Source of the DNA: Streptomyces sp. B93
GTDB taxonomy: Bacteria > Actinomycetota > Actinomycetes > Streptomycetales > Streptomycetaceae
Reading direction: 5' to 3'
NCBI RefSeq assembly: GCF_018070565.1
Contig: NZ_JAGPXL010000025.1
Span: 33,908 to 97,907, forward strand
Length of the DNA: 64,000 nt
The notes beneath the pieces were generated by a model. The model did not search any database and had not been told where the DNA came from. It worked only from the letters and a program-made list of their open reading frames with translations. Shown here piece by piece: positions 7,471-16,300 of this stretch. The position numbers and the translations under genes are program-made. How positions within the stretch are numbered: position 1 is the stretch's first letter; every line of letters begins with the position of its first letter.

Positions 7471-9792
7471 ATGCCCGACTACGGCCATGAACTCCTGCTC
7501 GGCACCTTCATCACCCCGACCGCGCACGACCCGGAACAGGCCGTGGCACTGGCGGAGCTGACCGAAGCGGCCGGACTGGATATCGCCACCTTCCAGGACC
7601 ACCCCTACAACGCGGACTTCCTGGACACCTACACCCTGATGTCCTGGGTCGCGGCCCGCACCAGCCGCCTGCGGGTCTCTGCGAACGTCACCAACCTGCC
7701 CCTGCGGCCCCCGGCGACGCTCGCCCGCACCGCGGCCAGCCTCGACCTCCTCTCCGGCGGCCGGTTCGAACTCGGACTCGGCGCGGGCGCCTTCCCGGAC
7801 GCCGTACGCGGCATGTCCGGACGTCGCCCGACGACCGGACAGAACATCGAGTCCCTCGACGAGGCGATCGACGTCCTGCGCGGCGTCTGGGACACCGACC
7901 AGCCCGGTCCCCTGCGCTTCGACGGCAAGCACCACACGATCCCGTCGATGAAGCGGGGCCCGCGCCCGGCGCACGACATCGGCATCTGGCTCGGTTCCTA
8001 CAAGCCGCGCATGCTCCGCCTGACGGGACGCAAGGCCGACGGATGGCTGCCGACGCTGGAGTACCTCCAGTCCCCCGGCATGGCCGAGGCGAACGAGATC
8101 ATCGACGAGGCGGCGGTCGCGGCGGGCCGTGATCCCCGGGAGATCCGGCGGCTGCTCAACCTCTTCACCGTGGACTTCTCCGCCACCCGCCGCGGCCATC
8201 TCCAGGGCCCGCCGGAGCAGTGGGTGGAGGAACTGCTCCCGCTCGTCCTGGAGCAGGGCTTCTCCGCCTTCCTCATCGGCCGCGACGACCCGCGGCTGAT
8301 CCGCACCTTCGGCGAGGAGGTCGCCCCCGCGCTGCGCGAGGCGGTGGCGCGCGAGCGCGCGGCGGCCGGGACGAGCACCGCGCCCGTCCGCCCGGCCGCC
8401 GTCCTCGCCGCACGGCACGACACGATCAGCTACGACGACATCCCGGCGTCCCTCGCGGGCAAGGTCGTCGAACCGGGCGACCGGGGCTACGAGAACGTAC
8501 GGCACAGCTACACCCGTACCGGATCGCCCGCGCTGGTCGTCCGGGCGGAGAACGCCGACGACGTCGTCGCGGCCCTCGCCTACGCGCGGAGCCAGAACGT
8601 CGACATCTCGGTGCGCAGCGGCGGTCACGGCATCAGCGGCCGGTCGACCAACGACGGCGGCATCATCATCGACCTGCGGAAGATGAACTCCGTCGAGGTG
8701 CTGGACCGGGAGTCCGGCCGCATCCGGGTCGAGCCCGGGGCGCGCTGGGGCGACGTGGCCCGCGAACTGGCGCCCTACGGCCTGGCCATGAGCTCGGGCG
8801 ACTACGGCGACGTCGGCGTGGGCGGTCTCGCCACGGCCGGTGGCCTCGGCTACCTGGCCCGCAAGTACGGCCTGACCATCGACCACATCACCGCCGCCGA
8901 GATCGTCGTCGCCGACGGCCGCAAGCTCCGCGTGGACGCCGAGCACCACCCCGACCTGTTCTGGGCGATCCGGGGCGCGGGCGGCAACTTCGGCATCGTG
9001 ACCGCCTTCGAACTCCAGGCGTACGAGATCGAGAACGTCGCCTACGCCACCCTCGTGGTCGACGCCACCGACACCGCGGACTTCCTGATGGAGTGGGGGC
9101 GCCTGGTCGAGGAGGCCCCGCGCGAGATCACCAGCTTCATGTCCCTGTTCCCCGCCCGGCGCGGTGGACCGGTGACCGCGCGGGTCACGCTCGTGCACGC
9201 CGGGGACGACGTCGAGGAGGCACAGCGCGCCCTCACCCCGTTCCTGGGCACCGGGCCGGTGATCGACCAGCAGGCCCAACTCGTGCCGTACCACATGGTC
9301 GTCGCGCCGCCGGACAACCGGCACCAGGGTCAGGGCCTGGAGGACACGCGCAGCGGACTGCTGGAGCACATCACCCGGGAGGCCGCCGAGGTCATCGAGG
9401 AGACCATGAAGTCGGGCGACGTCATGATCATGCAGTTCCGGTCGATGGGCGGCGCCGTGCACGACATCCCCGCCGACGCCATGGCCTGGTCGCACCGCAC
9501 CCAGCAGTTCTCCGTCCTCGCCGCCACCGCGCCGGAGTGGCTCACCCGGCTGAACAGCCACTGGGCCCGGCTCTACCCGCACCTGAACGGCATGTACCTC
9601 AGCTTCGAGACGGACACCGACCCCGCCCGGCTGCTCGACGCCTTCCCGGAGCCGGTCCTGACCCGGCTGCGGGGTCTGAAGGCCGAATGGGACCCGGACC
9701 AGGTTTTCAACCGCAACTTCAACATCCCGCCGGCGCCGCACGAGGACGCCGTGCCGCCCCAGGACGCGGACCTCGCCGCGTCGAACAGCTGA
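7471..9792 (+). CDS. Bifunctional fusion: luciferase-like monooxygenase plus BBE-type FAD oxidoreductase
   Basis: 773 residues with two flavoenzyme modules. Residues 1-297 are a bacterial luciferase-like (LLM, FMN or F420 dependent) monooxygenase: GTFITPTAHDPEQ, ARTAASLDLLSGGRFELGLG, KADGWLPTLEYL. After a linker (about 298-340) comes a PCMH/VAO-type FAD domain with VRSGGHGISG, whose H386 is the usual covalent FAD attachment, then GVGGLATAGGLGYLARKYGL. It ends in a berberine-bridge-type tail (VFNRNFNIPP). The position of the second covalent cysteine found in bicovalent members reads DYGDVG, so attachment is probably through His only. No stop or frame break separates the modules. Substrate channelling between two oxidations is inferred; the substrate is unknown. 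Confidence 0.9.
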   Translation: MPDYGHELLLGTFITPTAHDPEQAVALAELTEAAGLDIATFQDHPYNADFLDTYTLMSWVAARTSRLRVSANVTNLPLRPPATLARTAASLDLLSGGRFELGLGAGAFPDAVRGMSGRRPTTGQNIESLDEAIDVLRGVWDTDQPGPLRFDGKHHTIPSMKRGPRPAHDIGIWLGSYKPRMLRLTGRKADGWLPTLEYLQSPGMAEANEIIDEAAVAAGRDPREIRRLLNLFTVDFSATRRGHLQGPPEQWVEELLPLVLEQGFSAFLIGRDDPRLIRTFGEEVAPALREAVARERAAAGTSTAPVRPAAVLAARHDTISYDDIPASLAGKVVEPGDRGYENVRHSYTRTGSPALVVRAENADDVVAALAYARSQNVDISVRSGGHGISGRSTNDGGIIIDLRKMNSVEVLDRESGRIRVEPGARWGDVARELAPYGLAMSSGDYGDVGVGGLATAGGLGYLARKYGLTIDHITAAEIVVADGRKLRVDAEHHPDLFWAIRGAGGNFGIVTAFELQAYEIENVAYATLVVDATDTADFLMEWGRLVEEAPREITSFMSLFPARRGGPVTARVTLVHAGDDVEEAQRALTPFLGTGPVIDQQAQLVPYHMVVAPPDNRHQGQGLEDTRSGLLEHITREAAEVIEETMKSGDVMIMQFRSMGGAVHDIPADAMAWSHRTQQFSVLAATAPEWLTRLNSHWARLYPHLNGMYLSFETDTDPARLLDAFPEPVLTRLRGLKAEWDPDQVFNRNFNIPPAPHEDAVPPQDADLAASNS

Positions 9793-9823
9793 ACCGAATC
9801 TCACGGAAGACGGCATCACCACC

Positions 9824-10714
9824 ATGAACACCTCCACCATCGCCCCGGGCCGCACCGTGACCCGGATCGGCAGCAAGGCCGCACTCGGCCCCACCGCCAC
9901 CTCCGACGACAGCGCCATGCTCTTCGCCCCGCAGGACCCACGGCTGACGGACCCGTTCCTGCTCGCGGGCGAGGAACACTTCTCGGCTCCCGGCTTCGAG
10001 TGGCACCCGCACCGCGGCATGGAGACGGTGACCACCGTGCTGAACGGTGTGCTGGAGCACGGCGACAGCAACGGCAACTCCGGGCTGCTCCAGGCTGGTG
10101 ACGTGCAGTGGATGACCGCGGGCCGCGGCATCATCCACCGCGAACTGGCCTACCGGGACGAGCACGCGCACATCGTCCAGCTCTGGCTCAACCTGCCCGC
10201 GGACCGCAAGCTCACCGAGAGCCGCTACCAGGACCTGACCGTGGCGGCCCGGCCACGGGTGGTCAAGCCCGGCGCCGTGCTCGACGTGGTCTCCGGCACC
10301 GTCGAAGGAGTCACCGGCCCCGCCCTCAACCATGTGGAGGTACAGGCCGTCACGGTGACCCTGGAGCCCACGGCGACCCTCACCTACACCCTGCCCGCCG
10401 CGCACCGCGCCCTCGTCCTCGTCGTCTCCGGCCGCGCGACGGTCGCCGGACGCGAACTCACCGCCGGACAGACCGCCTGGTCCGACCCGCTGGCCGACCC
10501 GGCGGGCGACAGCGTCCTGCTGCTCGGCGCGCCGGACGGCGACGACACCACCCAGCTGATGATCTACAGCGCCACTCCCCTCGGCGAGCCCGTCGCCTTC
10601 GGCGGTCCCTTCGTGATGAACCGCCAGGAGGAGATCGAACAGGCCTACTCCGACTTCCGCACCGGCGGTTTCGGTGAGGTGCCCCGCCTGGCCCGGATCG
10701 CGTACGACCGCTGA
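9824..10714 (+). CDS. Pirin-family bicupin protein
   Basis: 296 residues. The pirin N-terminal cupin is intact: WHPHRGMETVTTVL and GRGIIHRE provide H61, H63, H105 and E107, matching the four metal ligands of known pirins. The C-terminal cupin (pirin_C) follows. Bacterial pirins include quercetin dioxygenases and proteins that bind metabolic enzymes. It lies 31 bases after the fusion oxidoreductase and 34 before the alcohol dehydrogenase, so it is part of the same transcript. A dioxygenase or accessory function within the pathway is inferred. Confidence 0.92.
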   Translation: MNTSTIAPGRTVTRIGSKAALGPTATSDDSAMLFAPQDPRLTDPFLLAGEEHFSAPGFEWHPHRGMETVTTVLNGVLEHGDSNGNSGLLQAGDVQWMTAGRGIIHRELAYRDEHAHIVQLWLNLPADRKLTESRYQDLTVAARPRVVKPGAVLDVVSGTVEGVTGPALNHVEVQAVTVTLEPTATLTYTLPAAHRALVLVVSGRATVAGRELTAGQTAWSDPLADPAGDSVLLLGAPDGDDTTQLMIYSATPLGEPVAFGGPFVMNRQEEIEQAYSDFRTGGFGEVPRLARIAYDR

Positions 10715-10748
10715 ACCCGCCCCACATCTCTCAGAGAGGACCCCCCTC

Positions 10749-11873
10749 ATGCGCATTCGCGCGGCAGTAGCCGAATCGGAGAACGCACCGCTCGCCGTCG
10801 AGGAACTCGAACTCGACGAGCCGCGGGCCGACGAGATCCTGGTCAGAATGGTGGCCACCGGTATCTGCCAGACCGACGCCCACGCCTGGCACCAGCGCAT
10901 CCCGTCCCCGCTCCCCCTCGTGCTCGGCCATGAGGGCGCCGGGGTCGTGGAACGCGTCGGCCCGGCCGTCACCGGCCTGGAGCCCGGCGACCACGTCGTC
11001 CTGTCCTTCCAGGCATGCGGAGAGTGCGACCAGTGCCTGAGCGGCCACCCGGCCTACTGCGACAAGGCGTTCCCCGCCAACTTCGCGGGCGCCCGGCTCG
11101 ACGGCAGCGAGGGTGTGCACCGCACCGACGACGCGGCCGAGGAGACCGAGGAGGTGCACGGCCACTTCTTCGGCCAGTCCTCCTTCGCCACCCACGCCCT
11201 GACCACCCAGCGCAACACCGTCAAGGTCGACAAGGACGTCCCGCTGGAGATGCTGGCTCCGCTCGGCTGCGGTCTCCAGACCGGCGCCGGGTCCGTGCTG
11301 AACACCTTCGACGTGCCGACCGGCGGGTCCGTGGCCGTCTTCGGTGTCGGTGCGGTCGGCTTCGGCGCCCTGATGGCCGCCCGGGTGGCGGGCGCGTCGA
11401 CGATCATCGCGGTGGACGTCAACCCGTGGCGCCTCGCGCTGGCCGAGGAACTGGGCGCGACCCACACCATCGACGCCACCGGCACCGACGTGGCCGCGGC
11501 GATCCGGGACATCACCGGCTCCGGTGTCGGCTACGTCCTGGACACCACCGGCCGCGCCGAGATGATCACCCAGGCGGTGGCCTCCCTGGCTCCGATGGGC
11601 CAGGTCGGCCTGGTGGCCGGTGCCGCGCCCGACGCCGCGGTGCCCCCGGCCGAACTCGCGCTCGGCAAGTCGGTGCGCGGCATCGTCCAGGGCGACGCCG
11701 TGCCCCAGCTGTTCATCCCCAAGCTCGTCGAGCTGTACCGGTCGGGGCGGTTCCCGATCGACCGGCTGGTGCGGTTCTACGACTTCGACGACATCAACAC
11801 GGCGTTCGCCGACGCGGCCAGCGGCGATGTCGTCAAGCCGGTCCTGCGCATCGCGGACACCGACGCCGAGTGA
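10749..11873 (+). CDS. Zinc-dependent alcohol dehydrogenase (aryl-alcohol/class III type)
   Basis: 374 residues. Catalytic zinc ligands are C40, H61-E62 and C174. The structural zinc lobe is C90, C93, C96 and C104 (CGECDQCLSGHPAYC). The Rossmann motif is VFGVGAVGFG. It oxidises an alcohol to an aldehyde with NAD(P), or the reverse; its type resembles aryl-alcohol and class III enzymes. The start at 10749 follows AGAGAGGA; an upstream in-frame GTG overlapping the pirin gene is unlikely. With the aldehyde dehydrogenase downstream it forms an alcohol-to-acid pair. Confidence 0.92.
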   Translation: MRIRAAVAESENAPLAVEELELDEPRADEILVRMVATGICQTDAHAWHQRIPSPLPLVLGHEGAGVVERVGPAVTGLEPGDHVVLSFQACGECDQCLSGHPAYCDKAFPANFAGARLDGSEGVHRTDDAAEETEEVHGHFFGQSSFATHALTTQRNTVKVDKDVPLEMLAPLGCGLQTGAGSVLNTFDVPTGGSVAVFGVGAVGFGALMAARVAGASTIIAVDVNPWRLALAEELGATHTIDATGTDVAAAIRDITGSGVGYVLDTTGRAEMITQAVASLAPMGQVGLVAGAAPDAAVPPAELALGKSVRGIVQGDAVPQLFIPKLVELYRSGRFPIDRLVRFYDFDDINTAFADAASGDVVKPVLRIADTDAE

Positions 11874-11878
11874 CGAAA

Positions 11879-11913
11879 GGGCCGCCGGGCACGACGACCG
11901 CGCCCGGCGGCCC
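11879..11913 (+). terminator. Hairpin between alcohol and aldehyde dehydrogenase genes
   Basis: A perfect 12-bp GC stem (11879-11890 with 11902-11913), 5 bases past the alcohol dehydrogenase stop. It may terminate or partly attenuate transcription before the aldehyde dehydrogenase gene, which starts 80 bases further on. Confidence 0.6.
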
Positions 11914-11993
11914 TACCGGCCCGGCCCCACGAACCACCTCATCCCCGAACACGCAACACCTCATCCAGAAACCAGAAAGCGGATACAGCAGAC

Positions 11994-13409
11994 ATGCGAA
12001 CCATCGACCACGTCTACATCGACGGGCAGTTCGTCATCCCCCACGGCACCGAACTCGCCCCCCTGTACAACCCGGCGACCGAGGAGATCATCGGCCAGGT
12101 CCGGCTCGCCGACGAGACGGACGCGCACGCGGCCATCGCCGCCGCCAAGCGCGCCTTCGCGACCTTCTCGCGGACCAGCAAGGAGGAGCGCATCGCCCTG
12201 CTGCACCGGCTCAGCGCCTCGTTCACCGAGCGCCTGGACGACCTCAAGGCGGCCATGACCGAGGAGTACGGCGCCGTACGCGGCATCGTCGACGGCCTCA
12301 TCCCGCTGGCGCCCGGCATGTTCGACGCGGCCGCCAAGCTGCTGGAGAACTACGAGTTCACCCGGACCCAGGGCACCAACACCATCGTCATGGAACCGCT
12401 CGGTGTCGCCGCGGTGATCACCCCCTGGAACCTCAACATCGTCTTCATCGCCCAGAAGCTCGCCAGCGCCATCGCCGCCGGTACCACCGTCGTCGTCAAG
12501 CCCAGCGAGATCAGCGCGATCCAGACGCAGGTGCTGACCGAGGCCATCGACGCGGCGGACCTCCCGCCCGGCGTGGTCAACATCGTCACCGGGCGCGGCA
12601 ACGTCGTCGGGAACGTGCTGACCTCGCACCCCGACATCGCCAAGGTCGGGTTCACCGGGTCGACCGCGGTCGGCCAGCAGATCATGCGCAACGCCGCCGA
12701 GACGTTCAAGCGCCTCACACTGGAACTCGGCGGCAAGGGTCCGAGCATCCTGCTGGACGACGCCGACCTCTCCTCGGCCGTCCCCGCGGCGCTCGCCTCC
12801 GGGTTCCTCAACAACGGTCAGACCTGCTTCGCCGGGACGCGGATCCTCGCGCCCCGCGACCGGCTGGACGAGGTCGTCGAGGCCATCGAGAAGGCCATGC
12901 CCGCCTTCCAGGTGGGCGACCCGACGGACCCGGCGACGGGCGTCGGGCCGGTCGTCAGCCAGCAGCAGTTCGACCGGGTGCAGCACTACATCCGGCTCGG
13001 CCTGGAGGAGGGCGCCAAGCTCCTCACGGGCGGTCCGGGCAGGCCGGAGGGCCTGGAGAAGGGCTGGTACGTCAAGCCCACCATCTTCACCGGGGTCACC
13101 AACGAGATGCGGGTCGCCCGTGAGGAGATCTTCGGGCCGGTGCTCGTCGTCATCCCCTTCGACGACGACGATGAGGCGGTCAGCATCGCCAACGACACGC
13201 CCTACGGGTTGCAGGCGCAGGTCTTCTCCAGTGACACCGAGCGGGCGCGCGGTGTGGCCCGGCAGGTGCAGGCGGGCACGGTCCTGATCAACCGGATCTT
13301 CGCCGACGAGGAGGCACCGTTCGGCGGCATCAAGCAGTCCGGCATCGGCCGCGAGCACCACACCTACGGGCTGGAGGCGTACCTGGAGCCGCGAGCCATC
13401 TCCGAGTGA
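11994..13409 (+). CDS. Aldehyde dehydrogenase (NAD(P)-dependent, ALDH superfamily)
   Basis: 471 residues, full length. Catalytic Cys278 lies in NNGQTCFAGTR, general-base Glu244 in LELGGKGP, the oxyanion Asn in TPWNLN, and the cofactor loop in GFTGSTAVGQ. It oxidises an aldehyde to the carboxylic acid. The ribosome site is weak (GAAAGCGGA, long spacing). It follows the alcohol dehydrogenase gene across a hairpin and is closed by a strong bidirectional terminator. With the molybdenum aldehyde oxidase at 16301-20011, the island has two independent ways of removing aldehydes. Confidence 0.94.
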   Translation: MRTIDHVYIDGQFVIPHGTELAPLYNPATEEIIGQVRLADETDAHAAIAAAKRAFATFSRTSKEERIALLHRLSASFTERLDDLKAAMTEEYGAVRGIVDGLIPLAPGMFDAAAKLLENYEFTRTQGTNTIVMEPLGVAAVITPWNLNIVFIAQKLASAIAAGTTVVVKPSEISAIQTQVLTEAIDAADLPPGVVNIVTGRGNVVGNVLTSHPDIAKVGFTGSTAVGQQIMRNAAETFKRLTLELGGKGPSILLDDADLSSAVPAALASGFLNNGQTCFAGTRILAPRDRLDEVVEAIEKAMPAFQVGDPTDPATGVGPVVSQQQFDRVQHYIRLGLEEGAKLLTGGPGRPEGLEKGWYVKPTIFTGVTNEMRVAREEIFGPVLVVIPFDDDDEAVSIANDTPYGLQAQVFSSDTERARGVARQVQAGTVLINRIFADEEAPFGGIKQSGIGREHHTYGLEAYLEPRAISE

Positions 13410-13427
13410 CCACCACCTGAATCCCAA

Positions 13428-13463
13428 GAGGGGCCCTGGACGAATGAGTCCAGGGCCCCTCTG
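13428..13463. terminator. Bidirectional terminator between convergent ALDH and MFS genes
   Basis: A perfect 15-bp stem (13428-13442 with 13449-13463) with a 6-base loop, centred between the stop of the aldehyde dehydrogenase gene and the stop of the convergent transporter gene. Confidence 0.85.
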
Positions 13464-13490
13464 CCGGTTTCCGCCACGGCGTGGCCGACC

Positions 13491-14894
13491 TCACCGCGTC
13501 GTGGCGGCGCCGCGTCCCGGTACGCGGGTGGCGGCCACCAGCGCGGCGACACCCGCGACGCCCAGGACCGCGAACCCGACGGTGTACCCGGTCTCCGTCG
13601 GGAGTCCGCCGCCGACCGGGGTGTGCGCGCTGACGATGGCGCTCATGACGGCGACGCCGAGCGAGCCGCCGATGGTGCGGACGTTGGCGGTGACACCGTT
13701 CGCCACTCCCGTCTGGTCGGGGCGTACGGCGGCGACGATTACGTTCGCCATGGTGGAGAACGCCGTGCCGAGCGCGATGCCGAGCAGGGCCAGCGCCAGC
13801 GGGATCTGCCACTGCCGGTCATGCTGGAGGGCGAGCATGGCGACGGCGGTGGCGTTCAGCGCGGAGGCCGTGACGAGCACCGTCCTGGGACCGAACCGCC
13901 GGGCCAGACGCGCCGAGGCGAGACCGGCGAAGAACATCGTCACGGTCATCGGCAGGAGCAGCAGTCCGGACCGGGTGACGCTGGCGCCGAAGCCGTAGCC
14001 CGCCTCGGGCGGGGCCTGGACGAAGCCGGGCAGGAACACCATGACGGCGAACAGGCCGACGCCGAAGAGGAGGGAGACGAGGTTCGTCGTCCAGACCGCG
14101 GTGATGCGCATCATCCGCATGTCCACCAGGGGCCGGTCGGAGCGGCGCTCCGTCACCACCCAGGCGACGGCGAGCACGACGGCGGCGGCCAGCGAGAGGA
14201 TCACCCGCGGGGAGGTCCAGCCCCACCGGGACGCCTGTGCCAGCGGCACGAGCAGGGCCGTCAGCCAGGCGGCCATCAGCGCGGTGGCGAGCCAGCTGAT
14301 GGGGCCCTTGCTGCGGGACGGTGAGGGCGGTACGACGACGCGTGCCGCCACCGCGGCGACGGCGATCAGGATGGCCGGCGCCCAGAACAGGGACCGCACG
14401 CCGAGCGCGTCGGTCAGTGGTCCGGCGACGACGATCCCCACTCCCCCGCCCACCGCCGCGAGGGCCGCGGCGGTGCCGATGGCGCCCGGAGCGCGCTCGC
14501 GGGGCAGTTCGTCGCGGATGATGCCGAACGCCAGGGGGAGGACGCCGCCGCCGACGCCCTGGACCACCCGGCCGACGATCATGAGTTCGATGCCCGGTGC
14601 CAGGGCGGAGACCGCCGCCCCGGCGGCGAGCGCGACGAGGGACGCCACCAGCACCCGGTCCTTGCCGTACCGGTCGCCGAGGCGGCCGAGGAGAGGGGTG
14701 CTGATTGACGCCGACAGCAGGAAGGCGGTCATGACCCAGGCGATGAGGTCCTGGGTGGTGTCCAGTTCGGTGCGCAGGACCGGCAGTACGGGGCTGATCA
14801 GCGACTGGAGCAGGGCGAAGGCGAAGACGGAGAGGAGGACGACGCCGAGGACGAGCGTCGGGTGCGCGGTACGGGTTCTTGCGTGCGAAGCCAT
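13491..14894 (-). CDS. MFS drug/metabolite exporter (DHA2-like, about 14 helices)
   Basis: 467 residues, strongly hydrophobic throughout. Motif A between TM2 and TM3 reads GRLGDRYGKDR, and the motif C-like exporter signature is AAVGGGVGIVVAGPLTDALG in TM5. These mark drug/H+ antiporters. It probably exports a toxic substrate or intermediate of the surrounding pathway. It lies downstream of the metallo-beta-lactamase-fold gene on the same strand but behind a strong terminator, so it needs its own promoter in 14895-14940. Confidence 0.9.
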   Translation of the reverse strand: MASHARTRTAHPTLVLGVVLLSVFAFALLQSLISPVLPVLRTELDTTQDLIAWVMTAFLLSASISTPLLGRLGDRYGKDRVLVASLVALAAGAAVSALAPGIELMIVGRVVQGVGGGVLPLAFGIIRDELPRERAPGAIGTAAALAAVGGGVGIVVAGPLTDALGVRSLFWAPAILIAVAAVAARVVVPPSPSRSKGPISWLATALMAAWLTALLVPLAQASRWGWTSPRVILSLAAAVVLAVAWVVTERRSDRPLVDMRMMRITAVWTTNLVSLLFGVGLFAVMVFLPGFVQAPPEAGYGFGASVTRSGLLLLPMTVTMFFAGLASARLARRFGPRTVLVTASALNATAVAMLALQHDRQWQIPLALALLGIALGTAFSTMANVIVAAVRPDQTGVANGVTANVRTIGGSLGVAVMSAIVSAHTPVGGGLPTETGYTVGFAVLGVAGVAALVAATRVPGRGAATTR

Positions 14895-14941
14895 GGAAGG
14901 GCCTGGTTCGTGATGAGCCCGGGTGGGCTGGGCGGAGAAAC

Positions 14942-14985
14942 GACCGCGGCTCGTGCCCGCGTGATGCGGGGCACGAGCCGCGGTC
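14942..14985 (-). terminator. Terminator after the MBL-fold hydrolase gene
   Basis: A 19-bp GC-rich stem with one bulged G (14942-14960 with 14966-14985) and a 5-base loop, about 60 bases past the stop of the hydrolase gene. Confidence 0.75.
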
Positions 14986-15045
14986 GGTGTGTTCGATGTG
15001 TTCGGCGTGTTCGGTGTGTTGGGTCAGGCTCTGGGACCGGAGGCG

Positions 15046-16110
15046 TCAGGCGATGTAGAAGTCGCCGCCGTTGCCTTCCTTCTGGTAGCCGAAGTGGGTG
15101 CGCTCGGTACGGAAGGTCTCCGCGACCGTCCAGGCGTGGTACTTGGTGAAGACGGTGGCACCGGCCAGCCGCTCGGGCCAGGTCTGGCCGTTGGACGTGA
15201 CCTTGGTGAGCGTCTTCTCCGTGGCGTAGTTGGCGATCGAGTTGATCCAGTTCTCCGCGCCGACCATCTGGTACTCACGGCCCAGGCCGACCACGAAGCC
15301 CTGCAACGCCTCCGCGTTGCTCATCTCCCGCAGGGCCTCCTCGGCGTAGAACAGCAGGTCGTGCCAGTACTCGCGCACGATCTCCACGTCCTCGCGGGTG
15401 CCCCAGCGGGAGATGTGACCGCCGATGAGGGCCTTGAAGTCGTAGGACAGGATGTCGTCGTGGGCCTGGTAGAACCCGCTGATGTTCTCCGAGACGTCGG
15501 CGTGCATGAAGGTCACCGAGCCGGGGCTGACGATGTCCACCTTGGTGAGGACCTTCTGGTCCGGGCCGTAGATGTAGATGTTGCCCGGGCAGTGGTCGGC
15601 GCCCTTGTAGGACAGCTCCAGCTTGGTGCCGCCGACCTCCAGGGTGGCGTCCGTCCTGAACGTCTCGGTGGGCAGCGGGCGGTACTTGTCCGGGAAGCGC
15701 GCCAGCAGCTCCCGGGTGATCTCATGGGCGACGATCTTCACGTCGGGGCCGAACTGGGACGCCGCGCCGATGTGGTCGGAGTGCCAGTGGCTGTAGATCA
15801 GGTGGGTGACCGGCTCCTTCGTCACCGAGCGGATCGCCGACTGCATGTTCTCGCCGAGTCCGGGCGGGGCGTCGATCACGATCACACCGCTGCCGGTGAC
15901 GACGAAGCCGCCGTCGTAACCGGCGGGGCTGGTGACCCAGTAGAAGTTGCCGCCGTCGCCGACGTTCTCCAGGTGGTAGCCCTTCTCGTAGAACGACGGG
16001 TCGTTCAGGTACTCGGGCATGAAGTGCTGCGGTGAGGGGATGTGCTCGTCGGCCTGGGCCTTCGGGAAGCCCCACTTGGTCGCGTAGAAGTCGCCGTACT
16101 TGTTGGACAT
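15046..16110 (-). CDS. Metallo-beta-lactamase-fold hydrolase
   Basis: 354 residues. The zinc motif HWHSDH gives H108, H110, D112 and H113; further ligands are probably H173 (ADHCPGN), D192 (KVDIVSPG) and H232 (IGGHISRWG). No signal peptide, so cytoplasmic. The ATG at 16110 has AGGAGA at good spacing; upstream in-frame codons are not needed. MBL-fold enzymes hydrolyse lactones, thioesters, sulfates and amides; here lactone or ester opening of an oxygenated product would fit the neighbours. Substrate not assignable. Confidence 0.9.
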   Translation of the reverse strand: MSNKYGDFYATKWGFPKAQADEHIPSPQHFMPEYLNDPSFYEKGYHLENVGDGGNFYWVTSPAGYDGGFVVTGSGVIVIDAPPGLGENMQSAIRSVTKEPVTHLIYSHWHSDHIGAASQFGPDVKIVAHEITRELLARFPDKYRPLPTETFRTDATLEVGGTKLELSYKGADHCPGNIYIYGPDQKVLTKVDIVSPGSVTFMHADVSENISGFYQAHDDILSYDFKALIGGHISRWGTREDVEIVREYWHDLLFYAEEALREMSNAEALQGFVVGLGREYQMVGAENWINSIANYATEKTLTKVTSNGQTWPERLAGATVFTKYHAWTVAETFRTERTHFGYQKEGNGGDFYIA

Positions 16111-16160
16111 GACGTGGGTTCTCCTGCGAATGCATTGTTGAGTGGATCGTTTGCTCCACA

Positions 16161-16190
16161 ATCGTGCGTCCGAACCAATCGTCTTGTCAA
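16161..16190 (-). promoter_or_regulatory. Possible sigma-70-type promoter and operator of the MBL-fold gene
   Basis: On the minus strand TTGACA (16185-16190) lies 18 bases from CACGAT (16161-16166), 51 bases upstream of the start codon. The -35 overlaps an imperfect palindrome, GTCTTGTCAACAGAC (16181-16195), that could be a repressor site. The -10 is a weak match. Confidence 0.35.
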
Positions 16191-16250
16191 CAGACTATCT
16201 CCTGAATCACAGATCATCTTGTGCGGCTGCCGACGGGCGGGCATGACGAC

Positions 16251-16285
16251 GTGTGGCGAGGAAACATGTCGTTTCCTCGCCACAC
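16251..16285 (-). terminator. Terminator of the molybdenum aldehyde oxidase operon
   Basis: A perfect 15-bp stem (16251-16265 with 16271-16285) and 5-base loop, 15 bases past the stop of the large-subunit gene on the minus strand. Confidence 0.85.
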
Positions 16286-16300
16286 GGGTCGGGGTGGTGC

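Noticed and set aside
11015..13123. A plus-strand open frame of 702 codons running through the dehydrogenase genes
   Set aside because: It is a different frame of two well-defined enzymes and would have to cross a hairpin and the gene boundary.
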